From positions 1 through 64,000 of the forward strand of contig NZ_JAATJT010000003.1 in NCBI RefSeq assembly GCF_011777505.1: a DNA stretch of 64,000 nucleotides. The letters are read 5' to 3'. Source of the stretch: Gaetbulibacter sp. S0825. GTDB taxonomy: Bacteria > Bacteroidota > Bacteroidia > Flavobacteriales > Flavobacteriaceae. The translations under genes and the position numbers were made by a program. Of the stretch, positions 53,618 to 60,999 are shown piece by piece. The notes below the pieces were generated by a model, which worked only from the letters and a program-made list of their open reading frames with translations, searched no databases and was not told the DNA's origin. The first letter of the stretch is position 1. Every line of letters starts with the position of its first letter.

Positions 53618-54292
53618 ATGAATAAATATCTATTCCCAATATACGCAGTATTATTAGGTTTTATAATTGTAAAACTTACAAGAAACAAACCCATAAAGAA
53701 CATTAAAATTTTGCTTGCTTTTAGTGGTGCATTTTTAATGTCAATCACGTTTTTCGAATTGTTCCCTGAAGTATTTGAACATTTAGATGCTAAACGTGCA
53801 GGTTTATGTATTATGATTGGTGTACTCTTTCAAATATTTTTGGAGTTTTTCTCTAAAGGAGCAGAACATGGTCATGTACACATACACAAAAACAGTCATG
53901 TCTTCCCTTGGTTATTGTTTTTAAGTTTGTGTTTACATGCCTTTCTAGAAGGTTTTCCAATACATCAGCATAATGATATGGTATATGGTATTATAATTCA
54001 TAAAATCCCAATAGCCATACTTATAACCTCATATTTATTTCAATCAGATTTTAAAACATATCAAATTATTGCATTTCTAACTGTATTTGGATTAATGACT
54101 CCACTTGGAACAGTTATTTCTAACAACGTCTATTTAAGACCCGGACTATTACCACACATAAATGCTGTTGTTATTGGAATATTTTTACACATTTCGACTA
54201 CTATTTTATTTGAAAGCAGTGAAGGTCATAAGTTTAATCTAAACAAGATTCTAGCAATTATTGTTGCTGTGGCAATTGCCTATTTTATATAA
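53618..54292 (+). CDS. ZIP-family metal transporter
   Basis: The 224-residue protein has about eight membrane helices. Metal-binding residues of the ZIP family are visible: a His-rich loop (HGHVHIHKNSH), LHAFLEGFPI in helix 4 and IHKIPIAILI in helix 5. It should import zinc or another divalent metal. It follows the methyltransferase gene after 2 bases. No zinc-uptake regulator site is recognisable nearby. Confidence 0.88.
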   Translation: MNKYLFPIYAVLLGFIIVKLTRNKPIKNIKILLAFSGAFLMSITFFELFPEVFEHLDAKRAGLCIMIGVLFQIFLEFFSKGAEHGHVHIHKNSHVFPWLLFLSLCLHAFLEGFPIHQHNDMVYGIIIHKIPIAILITSYLFQSDFKTYQIIAFLTVFGLMTPLGTVISNNVYLRPGLLPHINAVVIGIFLHISTTILFESSEGHKFNLNKILAIIVAVAIAYFI

Positions 54293-54721
54293 ATGTTTAG
54301 CAAAGAAGATTCGCGACTATTACGACAGGAGTTTTGGACAAGCTTTGGAAAATCATTTCCAAGAAAATGGTTATTGTATAACACTAAAATTAAAGGCCTT
54401 TCTTTTAAATTCTACTTTGATACTAAAAAAGCATTTGTTTGTTTAGACCTAGAAGATGATTTAGATAACCGAATTAATTGCTGGGAAAAATTGCTTGCAT
54501 TAAAAAATATTTTGTTAGACGACTACCTACCTAGCGCCATTTACAAAGAAGAATTTTATCTAGATAACGGTAAAGAAATATCACGAATATTCGTGCCTTT
54601 AGAACAAAAAGTATCCATCCATAACAAAAACACTTGGAGAGATACTATGGAATTCTTTAATGAAAAAATGTTGCTCTTTGAAGCTTTTTTTGAAGAATAC
54701 AAAGATGTTATAAAAGGCTAA
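54293..54721 (+). CDS. DUF4268 domain protein
   Basis: The 142-residue protein starts directly after the ZIP stop codon. It has the DUF4268 segments FWTSFGKSFPRKWLLYNTKIKGLSFKFYFD and NKNTWRDTMEFFNEKMLLFEAFFEEY. The family is of unknown role and often found as a short stand-alone protein. The 3' end overlaps the converging peptidase gene by 4 bases. Confidence 0.85.
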   Translation: MFSKEDSRLLRQEFWTSFGKSFPRKWLLYNTKIKGLSFKFYFDTKKAFVCLDLEDDLDNRINCWEKLLALKNILLDDYLPSAIYKEEFYLDNGKEISRIFVPLEQKVSIHNKNTWRDTMEFFNEKMLLFEAFFEEYKDVIKG

Positions 54722-55470
54722 TCCTTCAAAATAACCTTATCTAATTTCTCTTCAACTATTTCACCATTTACAAGTGATACATAATAGCAATTGCGTTCTT
54801 CGCCCATAGAAACTACTTTAAAAGGTTTGCCATTTTTAAAAATAATTCCAGCTTGATTATCCATAGCATAACCAGCTTCAAAAATGCCGTTTTTTATATT
54901 TTTTTCATATAATGGTCTTCGGAATTCCTCACCATCGTAGTGTGGACTATGACTATAAGGCAAAAAGCCTAAGCCTTCCACAACACTTAATTCTATTGGT
55001 CTGGAATCGGTTGTGCCATTATCAAACCAACAAAGTGAGCCTGCACTCCCTCCTGCTAACACAATGCCTTTTTCTAATGCTTTCTTTAAAACTTTATCGA
55101 TACCTTGAGCTTTCCAAATGGCCATCATGTTTAGTGTGTTTCCGCCACCTACAACTATGGCATCCATCCCTAATAGAAATTCTTCAAACGTATATTTTTG
55201 TCTGTAAGAGCTTATCCAAACACGCTGTACATAAGGTTCTACTTCAAGGTCGTTCACCAATTCGTACCATCTAATAATACCACTTTCTCTATCTCCTGAA
55301 GCTGTTGGTAAATAGCAAATTTTTGGTTTTTCTTTTCCTGTTAACTTAATGATTTCTTTAATAAATGCTTTACTTGGTCCACTTCCATAAGGGAATATGT
55401 ATTGATCTTGACTAAAAGCAAATCCTGTCGCAAAAAAAGAGACAAGACAAAAAATGATAAATCTTTTCAT
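54718..55470 (-). CDS. Exported peptidase E / cyanophycinase-like (S51) hydrolase
   Basis: I start at the ATG at 55470 (KRFIIFCLVSFFATGF, 250 residues); the frame upstream to 55512 lacks a signal-like start. The signal peptide ends in FAFSQ, which makes this an exported member. The glutamine-amidotransferase-like fold has the nucleophile serine in LAGGSAGSLCWFDNG and the YSHSPHYDGEE segment near the C-terminal half. Peptidase E cleaves Asp-X dipeptides; cyanophycinase cleaves storage peptide. The substrate here is open. Confidence 0.85.
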   Translation of the reverse strand: MKRFIIFCLVSFFATGFAFSQDQYIFPYGSGPSKAFIKEIIKLTGKEKPKICYLPTASGDRESGIIRWYELVNDLEVEPYVQRVWISSYRQKYTFEEFLLGMDAIVVGGGNTLNMMAIWKAQGIDKVLKKALEKGIVLAGGSAGSLCWFDNGTTDSRPIELSVVEGLGFLPYSHSPHYDGEEFRRPLYEKNIKNGIFEAGYAMDNQAGIIFKNGKPFKVVSMGEERNCYYVSLVNGEIVEEKLDKVILKD

Positions 55471-55647
55471 GAGTTGATATGTATTGGTTGGTTGTTTTTG
55501 ATGTTCTACCAAATGTAAATTTTTATCCCTTCAAAATCAATTAATTACTTTATAAAAAGTTGTGATTTATTAACAAGCATTTAAAATACGTTAACATAAA
55601 AAATGACTAACTTTCTCAACATCTTAATAATGCTAAACTATCAACCA

Positions 55648-57234
55648 ATGAAACATCTAAAGCATCTTCTATGTTATATAGTTATTATAACTGTTATAAC
55701 GTCTTGTAATTCTAATACTTCAACTGAAATTGAAACTAGTACAACTACTTCATTTTCTAACTCATACAAAGCTCCAGCATTTGAAAACGATAATCGCGTA
55801 GAAAAAATTAAACAAGTAGCTCCAGAGATTGAAACAGTGATGATTGAACATGCTAAAGGCAGACATATTCCTGGAATAGCATACGGTATTGTAGTCGATG
55901 ATCAGTTAGTTATTGCTTCAGCAGATGGTGTATTGGATGTTGATACTAAAAACCCATCAACTACAACTTCGGCTTTTCGAATCGCTTCTATGACTAAAAG
56001 TTTTACAGCAATGGCCATCATAAAATTAAGAGATGAAGGTAAACTAGCTTTAAATGATCCAGTTAGTAAATACATTTCCGAAATGTCAAATCTAGAGTAT
56101 CTCACAAAAGACAGTCCAATTATCAGCATAAACAATCTATTAACTATGACAGCAGGTTTTCCAGAAGATAATCCTTGGGGAGACCGTCAATTAGATGAAC
56201 CTAATGACATGCTTATTAGTATGATAGACGAAGGTGTGACATTCTCTAACGCACCATCATTTGAATTTGAATATAGCAACACTGGTTATGCTTTGCTTGG
56301 TAATATTGTATCACGCGTTTCTGGTGAGCCTTACCAAGAATACATTAAGAATAACATACTCCAACCCTTAGGGATGAACAACACCTATTGGGAGTGGAAT
56401 GATGTGCCAAAAGAAGAACTTGCCATAGGCTACCGTTGGGAAGACGAACAATGGAAACTAGAACCTATGTTGCATGATGGTTCGTTTGGCTCTATGGGTG
56501 GGCTTATCACCACCATTGAAGATTTTAGTAAATACGTAAGTTTTCATCTTTCGGCATGGCCTCCAAGAAGTGATAGCGATAATGGACCAATTAAAAGAAG
56601 TTCACTTCGTGAGATGCAAACACCACAGTTTCCAAGACTATATCCAAATGCAAGAGATTACAATGGTGATACTTGTGCCTTAATGAATGGCTACGGATTT
56701 GGACTAGGAATTGCTACTTACTGCAACGATATAAAGCGCGTATCGCATGGAGGTGCGCTTCCTGGATTTGGCAGCAACTACTATTTTTACCCTGAGTATG
56801 GTGTTGGTGTGATGGCGTTTGGAAACCTTACTTATACAGGACCTTTGCCAATAAGTAAGGTGGAACAATTATTATTTGATAAAGCTGGGTTAGAACCACG
56901 CGAACTTCCAGTATCTGACATTCTTGAGAAGCGAAAAGAACAAGTTTTAGACTTAGTACAAAATTGGGATGCTAACCTTGAAAAGGAAATTATTGCTGAA
57001 AACTTTTACTTAGATAGGTCTAGAGAGAAGCGAATGTCTCAAGCCAAACAAATTTTTGCTGAAGCTGGAGCGATTGTTAAAGTAGAAGACCTAACACCTT
57101 TAAACCAATTACGAGGTCGCTTTAATGTGCAAACTGAAAATGGTATCATCTCTATGTTTTTTACGTTAACACCTGAAAAATCACCAAAAGTACAGCGGTT
57201 GAATATATCGTTTAAGGAAACACTATCCGATTAA
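55648..57234 (+). CDS. Serine hydrolase lipoprotein, beta-lactamase/D-alanyl-D-alanine peptidase family
   Basis: I start at the ATG at 55648 (KHLKHLLCYIV, 528 residues), giving a lipoprotein signal ending in VITSCNSN. The class C/AmpH-type domain has SMTKSFTAMA (SxxK), EYSNTGYALLG (YxN) and HGGALPGF (HxG), all intact. A roughly 100-residue C-terminal region follows (LFDKAGLEPRELP onwards). The enzyme is anchored in the envelope; resistance function cannot be claimed from sequence. Confidence 0.9.
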   Translation: MKHLKHLLCYIVIITVITSCNSNTSTEIETSTTTSFSNSYKAPAFENDNRVEKIKQVAPEIETVMIEHAKGRHIPGIAYGIVVDDQLVIASADGVLDVDTKNPSTTTSAFRIASMTKSFTAMAIIKLRDEGKLALNDPVSKYISEMSNLEYLTKDSPIISINNLLTMTAGFPEDNPWGDRQLDEPNDMLISMIDEGVTFSNAPSFEFEYSNTGYALLGNIVSRVSGEPYQEYIKNNILQPLGMNNTYWEWNDVPKEELAIGYRWEDEQWKLEPMLHDGSFGSMGGLITTIEDFSKYVSFHLSAWPPRSDSDNGPIKRSSLREMQTPQFPRLYPNARDYNGDTCALMNGYGFGLGIATYCNDIKRVSHGGALPGFGSNYYFYPEYGVGVMAFGNLTYTGPLPISKVEQLLFDKAGLEPRELPVSDILEKRKEQVLDLVQNWDANLEKEIIAENFYLDRSREKRMSQAKQIFAEAGAIVKVEDLTPLNQLRGRFNVQTENGIISMFFTLTPEKSPKVQRLNISFKETLSD

Positions 57235-57267
57235 AGACATTTGACTTTGTAAGAAAAAAAGCCGAAC

Positions 57268-57311
57268 TTCGTTTAACGTCGGATATAAGTCATTCAAACG
57301 ACGCATATCCG
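57268..57311. repeat. Inverted element E4a upstream of the LRR gene
   Basis: TTCGTTTAACGTCGG (57268-57282) is the reverse complement (14 of 15) of CCAACGTTAAACGAA at 58381-58395. It overlaps a 7-bp hairpin CGGATAT (57280-57286) with ATATCCG (57305-57311). Confidence 0.55.
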
Positions 57312-57345
57312 TAAAAACATTAGCCTTTATTAAAAAAAACCGAGA

Positions 57346-58197
57346 ATGAGTAAGTTCAGATTTTTTGACTCAATAAATGATGGAAAATTCTTAAAAATAG
57401 AAACTGATAGATTATCAGAAACCATCAAGTATATTAATAAAGAAAAAATCTCAAATTTATATATTAGCAGACATCACGGATATAATTTAAATACAATTGA
57501 ACCACTTCTTGACTTGAAAGGTATTAAAAAGTTGCAATACCAAGAACATGACAGATTAATATCAATGGAAGGAATAGAAAACTTTTCTGAATTAGAATAT
57601 CTGCGAATTGATGACGAACAAAAAATTGATTTAAGTGCATTCCCTCACTTAAGATTTCTAATTATTAAATGGTCAAAGAAGATTTTAAATTTTGAAAAGT
57701 GCGATAATTTAAAACACCTAAATTTATGGAATTTTAATACAAAAGAGAAAGACTTCTCTAATTTTCCGCATTTAAAAGGTCTTGAAGTTTTAAATCTATT
57801 TTGGGGAAATGCTCAAAATCTGAATAAATTACAATTATCTGACAAAATCAAGAAGATTGAATTTCATAGATATCCAAAATTGGAATCCATTTCAAATTTG
57901 AAAAATCATAAGACTATTGAGTATCTATACTTTGAAAACTGCAAAAGAATCACAGACATTGAATCAATTACGGGACTTCCAAACTTAAAAACATTTTGTT
58001 TTAATGAATGTGGCGAATTAAATAACATAGACTTTATTAGTAAAATGGATAAATTAGTTGATTTCAGGTTTGTACGCACGAATGTGAAGAACGGAGATTT
58101 AAAACTATTGGAAAACGATAAGTTTAAGTATATCGGATTTGATAACAAAAAACATTATTCACATAAATATGAAAGTCTTAAACCAATTAAGGAATAA
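57346..58197 (+). CDS. Leucine-rich-repeat-like protein (orphan, flanked by inverted elements)
   Basis: The 283-residue protein has no signal peptide or membrane helix. From about residue 50 it is a series of 22-25 residue repeats with the LxxLxxLxL spacing (LEYLRIDDEQKIDLSAFPHL, LKHLNLWNFNTKEKDFSNFPHL, IEYLYFENCKRITDIESITGL), i.e. a leucine-rich-repeat or internalin-like solenoid. Short inverted copies of a 15-base sequence flank it on both sides, so it looks like an accessory gene unit. Function unknown. Confidence 0.82.
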   Translation: MSKFRFFDSINDGKFLKIETDRLSETIKYINKEKISNLYISRHHGYNLNTIEPLLDLKGIKKLQYQEHDRLISMEGIENFSELEYLRIDDEQKIDLSAFPHLRFLIIKWSKKILNFEKCDNLKHLNLWNFNTKEKDFSNFPHLKGLEVLNLFWGNAQNLNKLQLSDKIKKIEFHRYPKLESISNLKNHKTIEYLYFENCKRITDIESITGLPNLKTFCFNECGELNNIDFISKMDKLVDFRFVRTNVKNGDLKLLENDKFKYIGFDNKKHYSHKYESLKPIKE

Positions 58198-58395
58198 CAA
58201 AGGCTAACAATGCATAAACAAAATGCTGCAAATTAGCAACTTGAAAGTGTGTACAAGTAATAAGCTCCGCCAATTTTATTTCCTTGCGGAAAGAAAATTG
58301 ACTACATTGGTGCAAACAAATAAAATTGGCTAAGTAGTAAAATGAAACTAAATAATTCCAAATACGCACATTTGCTTATGCCAACGTTAAACGAA
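58198..58395. repeat. Palindromic inter-gene element E4b (attC-like)
   Basis: It starts AAAGGCTAACAATGCATAAA just after the LRR stop and ends CTTATGCCAACGTTAAACGA. The two ends pair as imperfect inverted repeats of about 22 bases with extra unpaired bases on one arm. Inside is a hairpin of 13 bp with one mismatch (58271-58283 with 58288-58300, loop TTGC). The 3' end contains GTTAAAC, which fits the attC core GTTRRRY. Confidence 0.6.
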
Positions 58396-58422
58396 CCTCA
58401 ATATTTAGTTCTTCATTTTTAA

Positions 58423-59046
58423 CTAAACCACATACCATAAAATCATAAAGTAGTGACAAATAGCACCAGCCAACACAAACACGTGCCAAATTACATGATT
58501 ATAAGGTATTTTATTAATGGCATAAAACACAATGCCTACCGTATAAAATAAACCACCTGCAAATAAAAATAGTAATCCGTTGGTGTGCATTCTTTCTGCT
58601 AGAACGCTAAAATCAAAGACGATTAACCAACCCATTACCAAATACAACAGCGTTGAAAATACTTCAAAACGTCCTGTAAAAAAGAGTTTTAGAAATACAC
58701 CAAAGGCTGCAATTCCCCAAACGGTATAAAACAGAAGCCAACCTTTACTATCTGATAACGTTAACAATAACACAGGAGTGTAGGTTCCTGCAATTAATAA
58801 ATAAATGCTTATATGGTCAACAATTCTAAAATAGTGCTTGCGTTTTTCGGTTTTGGCTGCATGATATAATGCAGAAGCACTAAACAACACAATAATCGAA
58901 AGACCATATACTAATACACTAAACAAACTCCACGGAGCATTAACTTGTTTGCTTACTAGTATAATTAAACCAACAATACCAAATACAGCTCCAATGGCAT
59001 GAGAGAATGTATTGAGCTGTTCCTCTAACTTAGTTTGTACGCTCAA
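58423..59046 (-). CDS. trhA: Hemolysin III / TrhA-family membrane protein
   Basis: The 207-residue protein has seven predicted membrane helices. Conserved residues include ALYHAAKTEKRKHYFRIVDHISIYLLIAGTYTP and HVIWHVFVLAGAICHYF (likely metal-binding histidines). It belongs to the hemolysin III (YqfA/TrhA, PAQR-like) family; hemolytic activity is not implied by the sequence. It overlaps the DUF4294 gene by 17 bases, so translation is coupled. Confidence 0.9.
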   Translation of the reverse strand: MSVQTKLEEQLNTFSHAIGAVFGIVGLIILVSKQVNAPWSLFSVLVYGLSIIVLFSASALYHAAKTEKRKHYFRIVDHISIYLLIAGTYTPVLLLTLSDSKGWLLFYTVWGIAAFGVFLKLFFTGRFEVFSTLLYLVMGWLIVFDFSVLAERMHTNGLLFLFAGGLFYTVGIVFYAINKIPYNHVIWHVFVLAGAICHYFMILWYVV

Positions 59047-59740
59047 TGGTTTTGGTATTTTGGGTAGTTTTGGGTTTATCTCCTAACCATTTCTGGGTTA
59101 GTTCAAAGAAGTCTAAGCCTAAAGCATCTTTTTGTCGTTCTAAACGTCCACTTTGGAAGTTTCGTTGCAAGATATCTTCAATTAAATAATCTTCTTTTAC
59201 ATTCATTGGGTCGAACTCCTTTTTTAAAGACAAATCGAATAAACTTGCTGTATTATTAAACCAAAAGGCACGCCATCCATTACGCAGCTCTTTAATAAGC
59301 TCAAATGTCGTATGTCCTGTTTGTCGGTGGATTAATTTAATTAGTATTTGTCCTTCGGTTCGTGTGAGTTTTTTTAATTCATCTGAGAATTCACCTTCAA
59401 TATACCGTTGTATTTTTTTAGCGTACTGCTTTCTATCACGCTTTTTTTCTAATCTATTTAGCCGCGCATTAAGTGTATCTAATCTAGTAGCAGCCAATTG
59501 TGCATAATGATACACTTTTAAGGTTTTACGTTTTAAAATTAAATAACGTCGTCTATCTTCTTTACTATCAAACTCCAATTTATGGAGTAGCATAACTTCG
59601 TCTAAATCTATGGCTAATCTTGGAATAGAATCGCCTTTTATTATCAAATATTTTGTTTGAGAAGTATCGGTTTCAGTCTCTTGAACCTGACCAAAACAAA
59701 ACAATGGTAATACAAATAATATGCAAAGAATCTTTTTCAT
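59030..59740 (-). CDS. DUF4294 domain exported protein
   Basis: The 236-residue protein has a signal peptide (LCILFVLPLFCFGQ). The mature region has the DUF4294 opening YLIIKGDSIPRLAIDLDEVMLLHKLEFDSKEDRRRYLILKRKTLKVYHYAQLAATRLD and continues as a charged helical region to a C-terminal TQKWLGDKP. It is a Bacteroidota-specific envelope protein of unknown role. The hemolysin-III gene follows with a 17-base overlap. Confidence 0.9.
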   Translation of the reverse strand: MKKILCILFVLPLFCFGQVQETETDTSQTKYLIIKGDSIPRLAIDLDEVMLLHKLEFDSKEDRRRYLILKRKTLKVYHYAQLAATRLDTLNARLNRLEKKRDRKQYAKKIQRYIEGEFSDELKKLTRTEGQILIKLIHRQTGHTTFELIKELRNGWRAFWFNNTASLFDLSLKKEFDPMNVKEDYLIEDILQRNFQSGRLERQKDALGLDFFELTQKWLGDKPKTTQNTKTIERTN

Positions 59741-59863
59741 AATTGGGTTGAATTCAAATTGAGGTGCTTTGAATAAAACTTAACAGTGTAAAGTTAATAT
59801 TTTACACTCTTTTAAACCTTAAATTCTTATTAATATTATTATTTTAGAGCAAAATATTTTAGA

Positions 59864-60952
59864 ATGGCAAAAAAGAAGATACTCAATAAAAAGTCCATGG
59901 ACTTTCTTGAAAAATACTTAAATAATGCAGCACCTACAGGTTACGAATGGGATGGGCAAAAAATTTGGATGAATTACCTAAAACCTTATGTTGATGAATT
60001 TATTACAGATACTTACGGAACAGCTGTTGGTGTTATTAATCCAGAAGCTGATTACAAAGTAGTTATTGAAGGTCATGCTGATGAAATTTCATGGTATGTT
60101 AACTATATTGCAGACAACGGATTAATTTATGTGATTAGAAATGGTGGAAGTGACCATCAAATTGCACCCAGCAAAATCGTGAATATCCACACCAAAAAAG
60201 GTATTGTAAAAGGTGTTTTTGGTTGGCCTGCAATTCATACACGAAATCGTTCGAAAGAAGAACCACCAAAACCTGATAACATCACTATTGATATTGGTGC
60301 TAAGGACAAAGCAGAAGTTGAGAAAATGGGCGTTCATGTTGGTTGCGTTATTACCTACCCTGATGAGTTCCATATACTTAACAAAGACAAGTTTGTCTGT
60401 CGTGCTTTAGACAACAGAATGGGTGGTTTTATGATTGCTGAAGTAGCAAGATTATTGCACGAAAACAAAAAGAAATTACCTTTTGGTCTCTATATCACAA
60501 ATTCAGTTCAAGAAGAAATTGGATTGCGTGGTGCCGAAATGATTACACATACAATCAAACCCAATGTGGCAATTGTGACAGATGTAACTCATGACACTAC
60601 TACTCCAATGATTGAAAAGAAAAAAGAAGGTCATTTGGAAATAGGTAAAGGCCCTGTAGTTGCCTACGCTCCTGCTGTACAGCAAAAATTACGCGATTTA
60701 ATTATCGATACTGCTGAAGAGAAGAATATACCTTTCCAACGTTCGGCATTGTCCAGAGCCACTGGAACAGATACTGATGCTTTTGCGTATAGTAATGGTG
60801 GTGTTGCTTCGGCATTAATTTCGTTACCATTACGTTATATGCATACAACCGTAGAAATGGTACATAGTGATGATGTTGAAAACGTGATTAGAATGATTTA
60901 TGAAACGGTTCTAAAAATAAAAGACGGAGATACGTTTAGTTATTTTGAATAA
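59864..60952 (+). CDS. M42-family metallopeptidase (glutamyl aminopeptidase/endoglucanase M)
   Basis: The 362-residue protein has the M42 landmarks: EGHADEISWYVNYI (first metal His and Asp), CRALDNRMGGFMIAEVA, SVQEEIGLRGAEM (catalytic Glu pair), the IVTDVTHD segment and a late ATGTDTDAFAYSNGG. It is a cytosolic, probably large oligomeric aminopeptidase. TATTTTAG copies at 59840-59847 and 59855-59862 may be promoter -7 boxes. A bidirectional terminator follows. Confidence 0.94.
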   Translation: MAKKKILNKKSMDFLEKYLNNAAPTGYEWDGQKIWMNYLKPYVDEFITDTYGTAVGVINPEADYKVVIEGHADEISWYVNYIADNGLIYVIRNGGSDHQIAPSKIVNIHTKKGIVKGVFGWPAIHTRNRSKEEPPKPDNITIDIGAKDKAEVEKMGVHVGCVITYPDEFHILNKDKFVCRALDNRMGGFMIAEVARLLHENKKKLPFGLYITNSVQEEIGLRGAEMITHTIKPNVAIVTDVTHDTTTPMIEKKKEGHLEIGKGPVVAYAPAVQQKLRDLIIDTAEEKNIPFQRSALSRATGTDTDAFAYSNGGVASALISLPLRYMHTTVEMVHSDDVENVIRMIYETVLKIKDGDTFSYFE

Positions 60953-60953
60953 A

Positions 60954-60983
60954 TAAAAAAGCCCTCAATTGAGGGCTTTTTTA
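60954..60983. terminator. Bidirectional terminator between M42 and penicillin acylase genes
   Basis: The 8-bp perfect palindrome GCCCTCAATTGAGGGC (60961-60976) has A and T runs on the two sides. Confidence 0.87.
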
Positions 60984-60999
60984 TTACAATTAATTTCGA

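Noticed and set aside
54912-55274. 120-codon open frame antisense to the S51 peptidase gene
   Set aside because: It is a shadow of the peptidase frame with no plausible start context or domain.
55648-57234. Serine hydrolase called as an acquired beta-lactamase
   Set aside because: The SxxK/YxN/HxG pattern is shared by many peptidases and esterases, and the gene has chromosomal-type neighbours.
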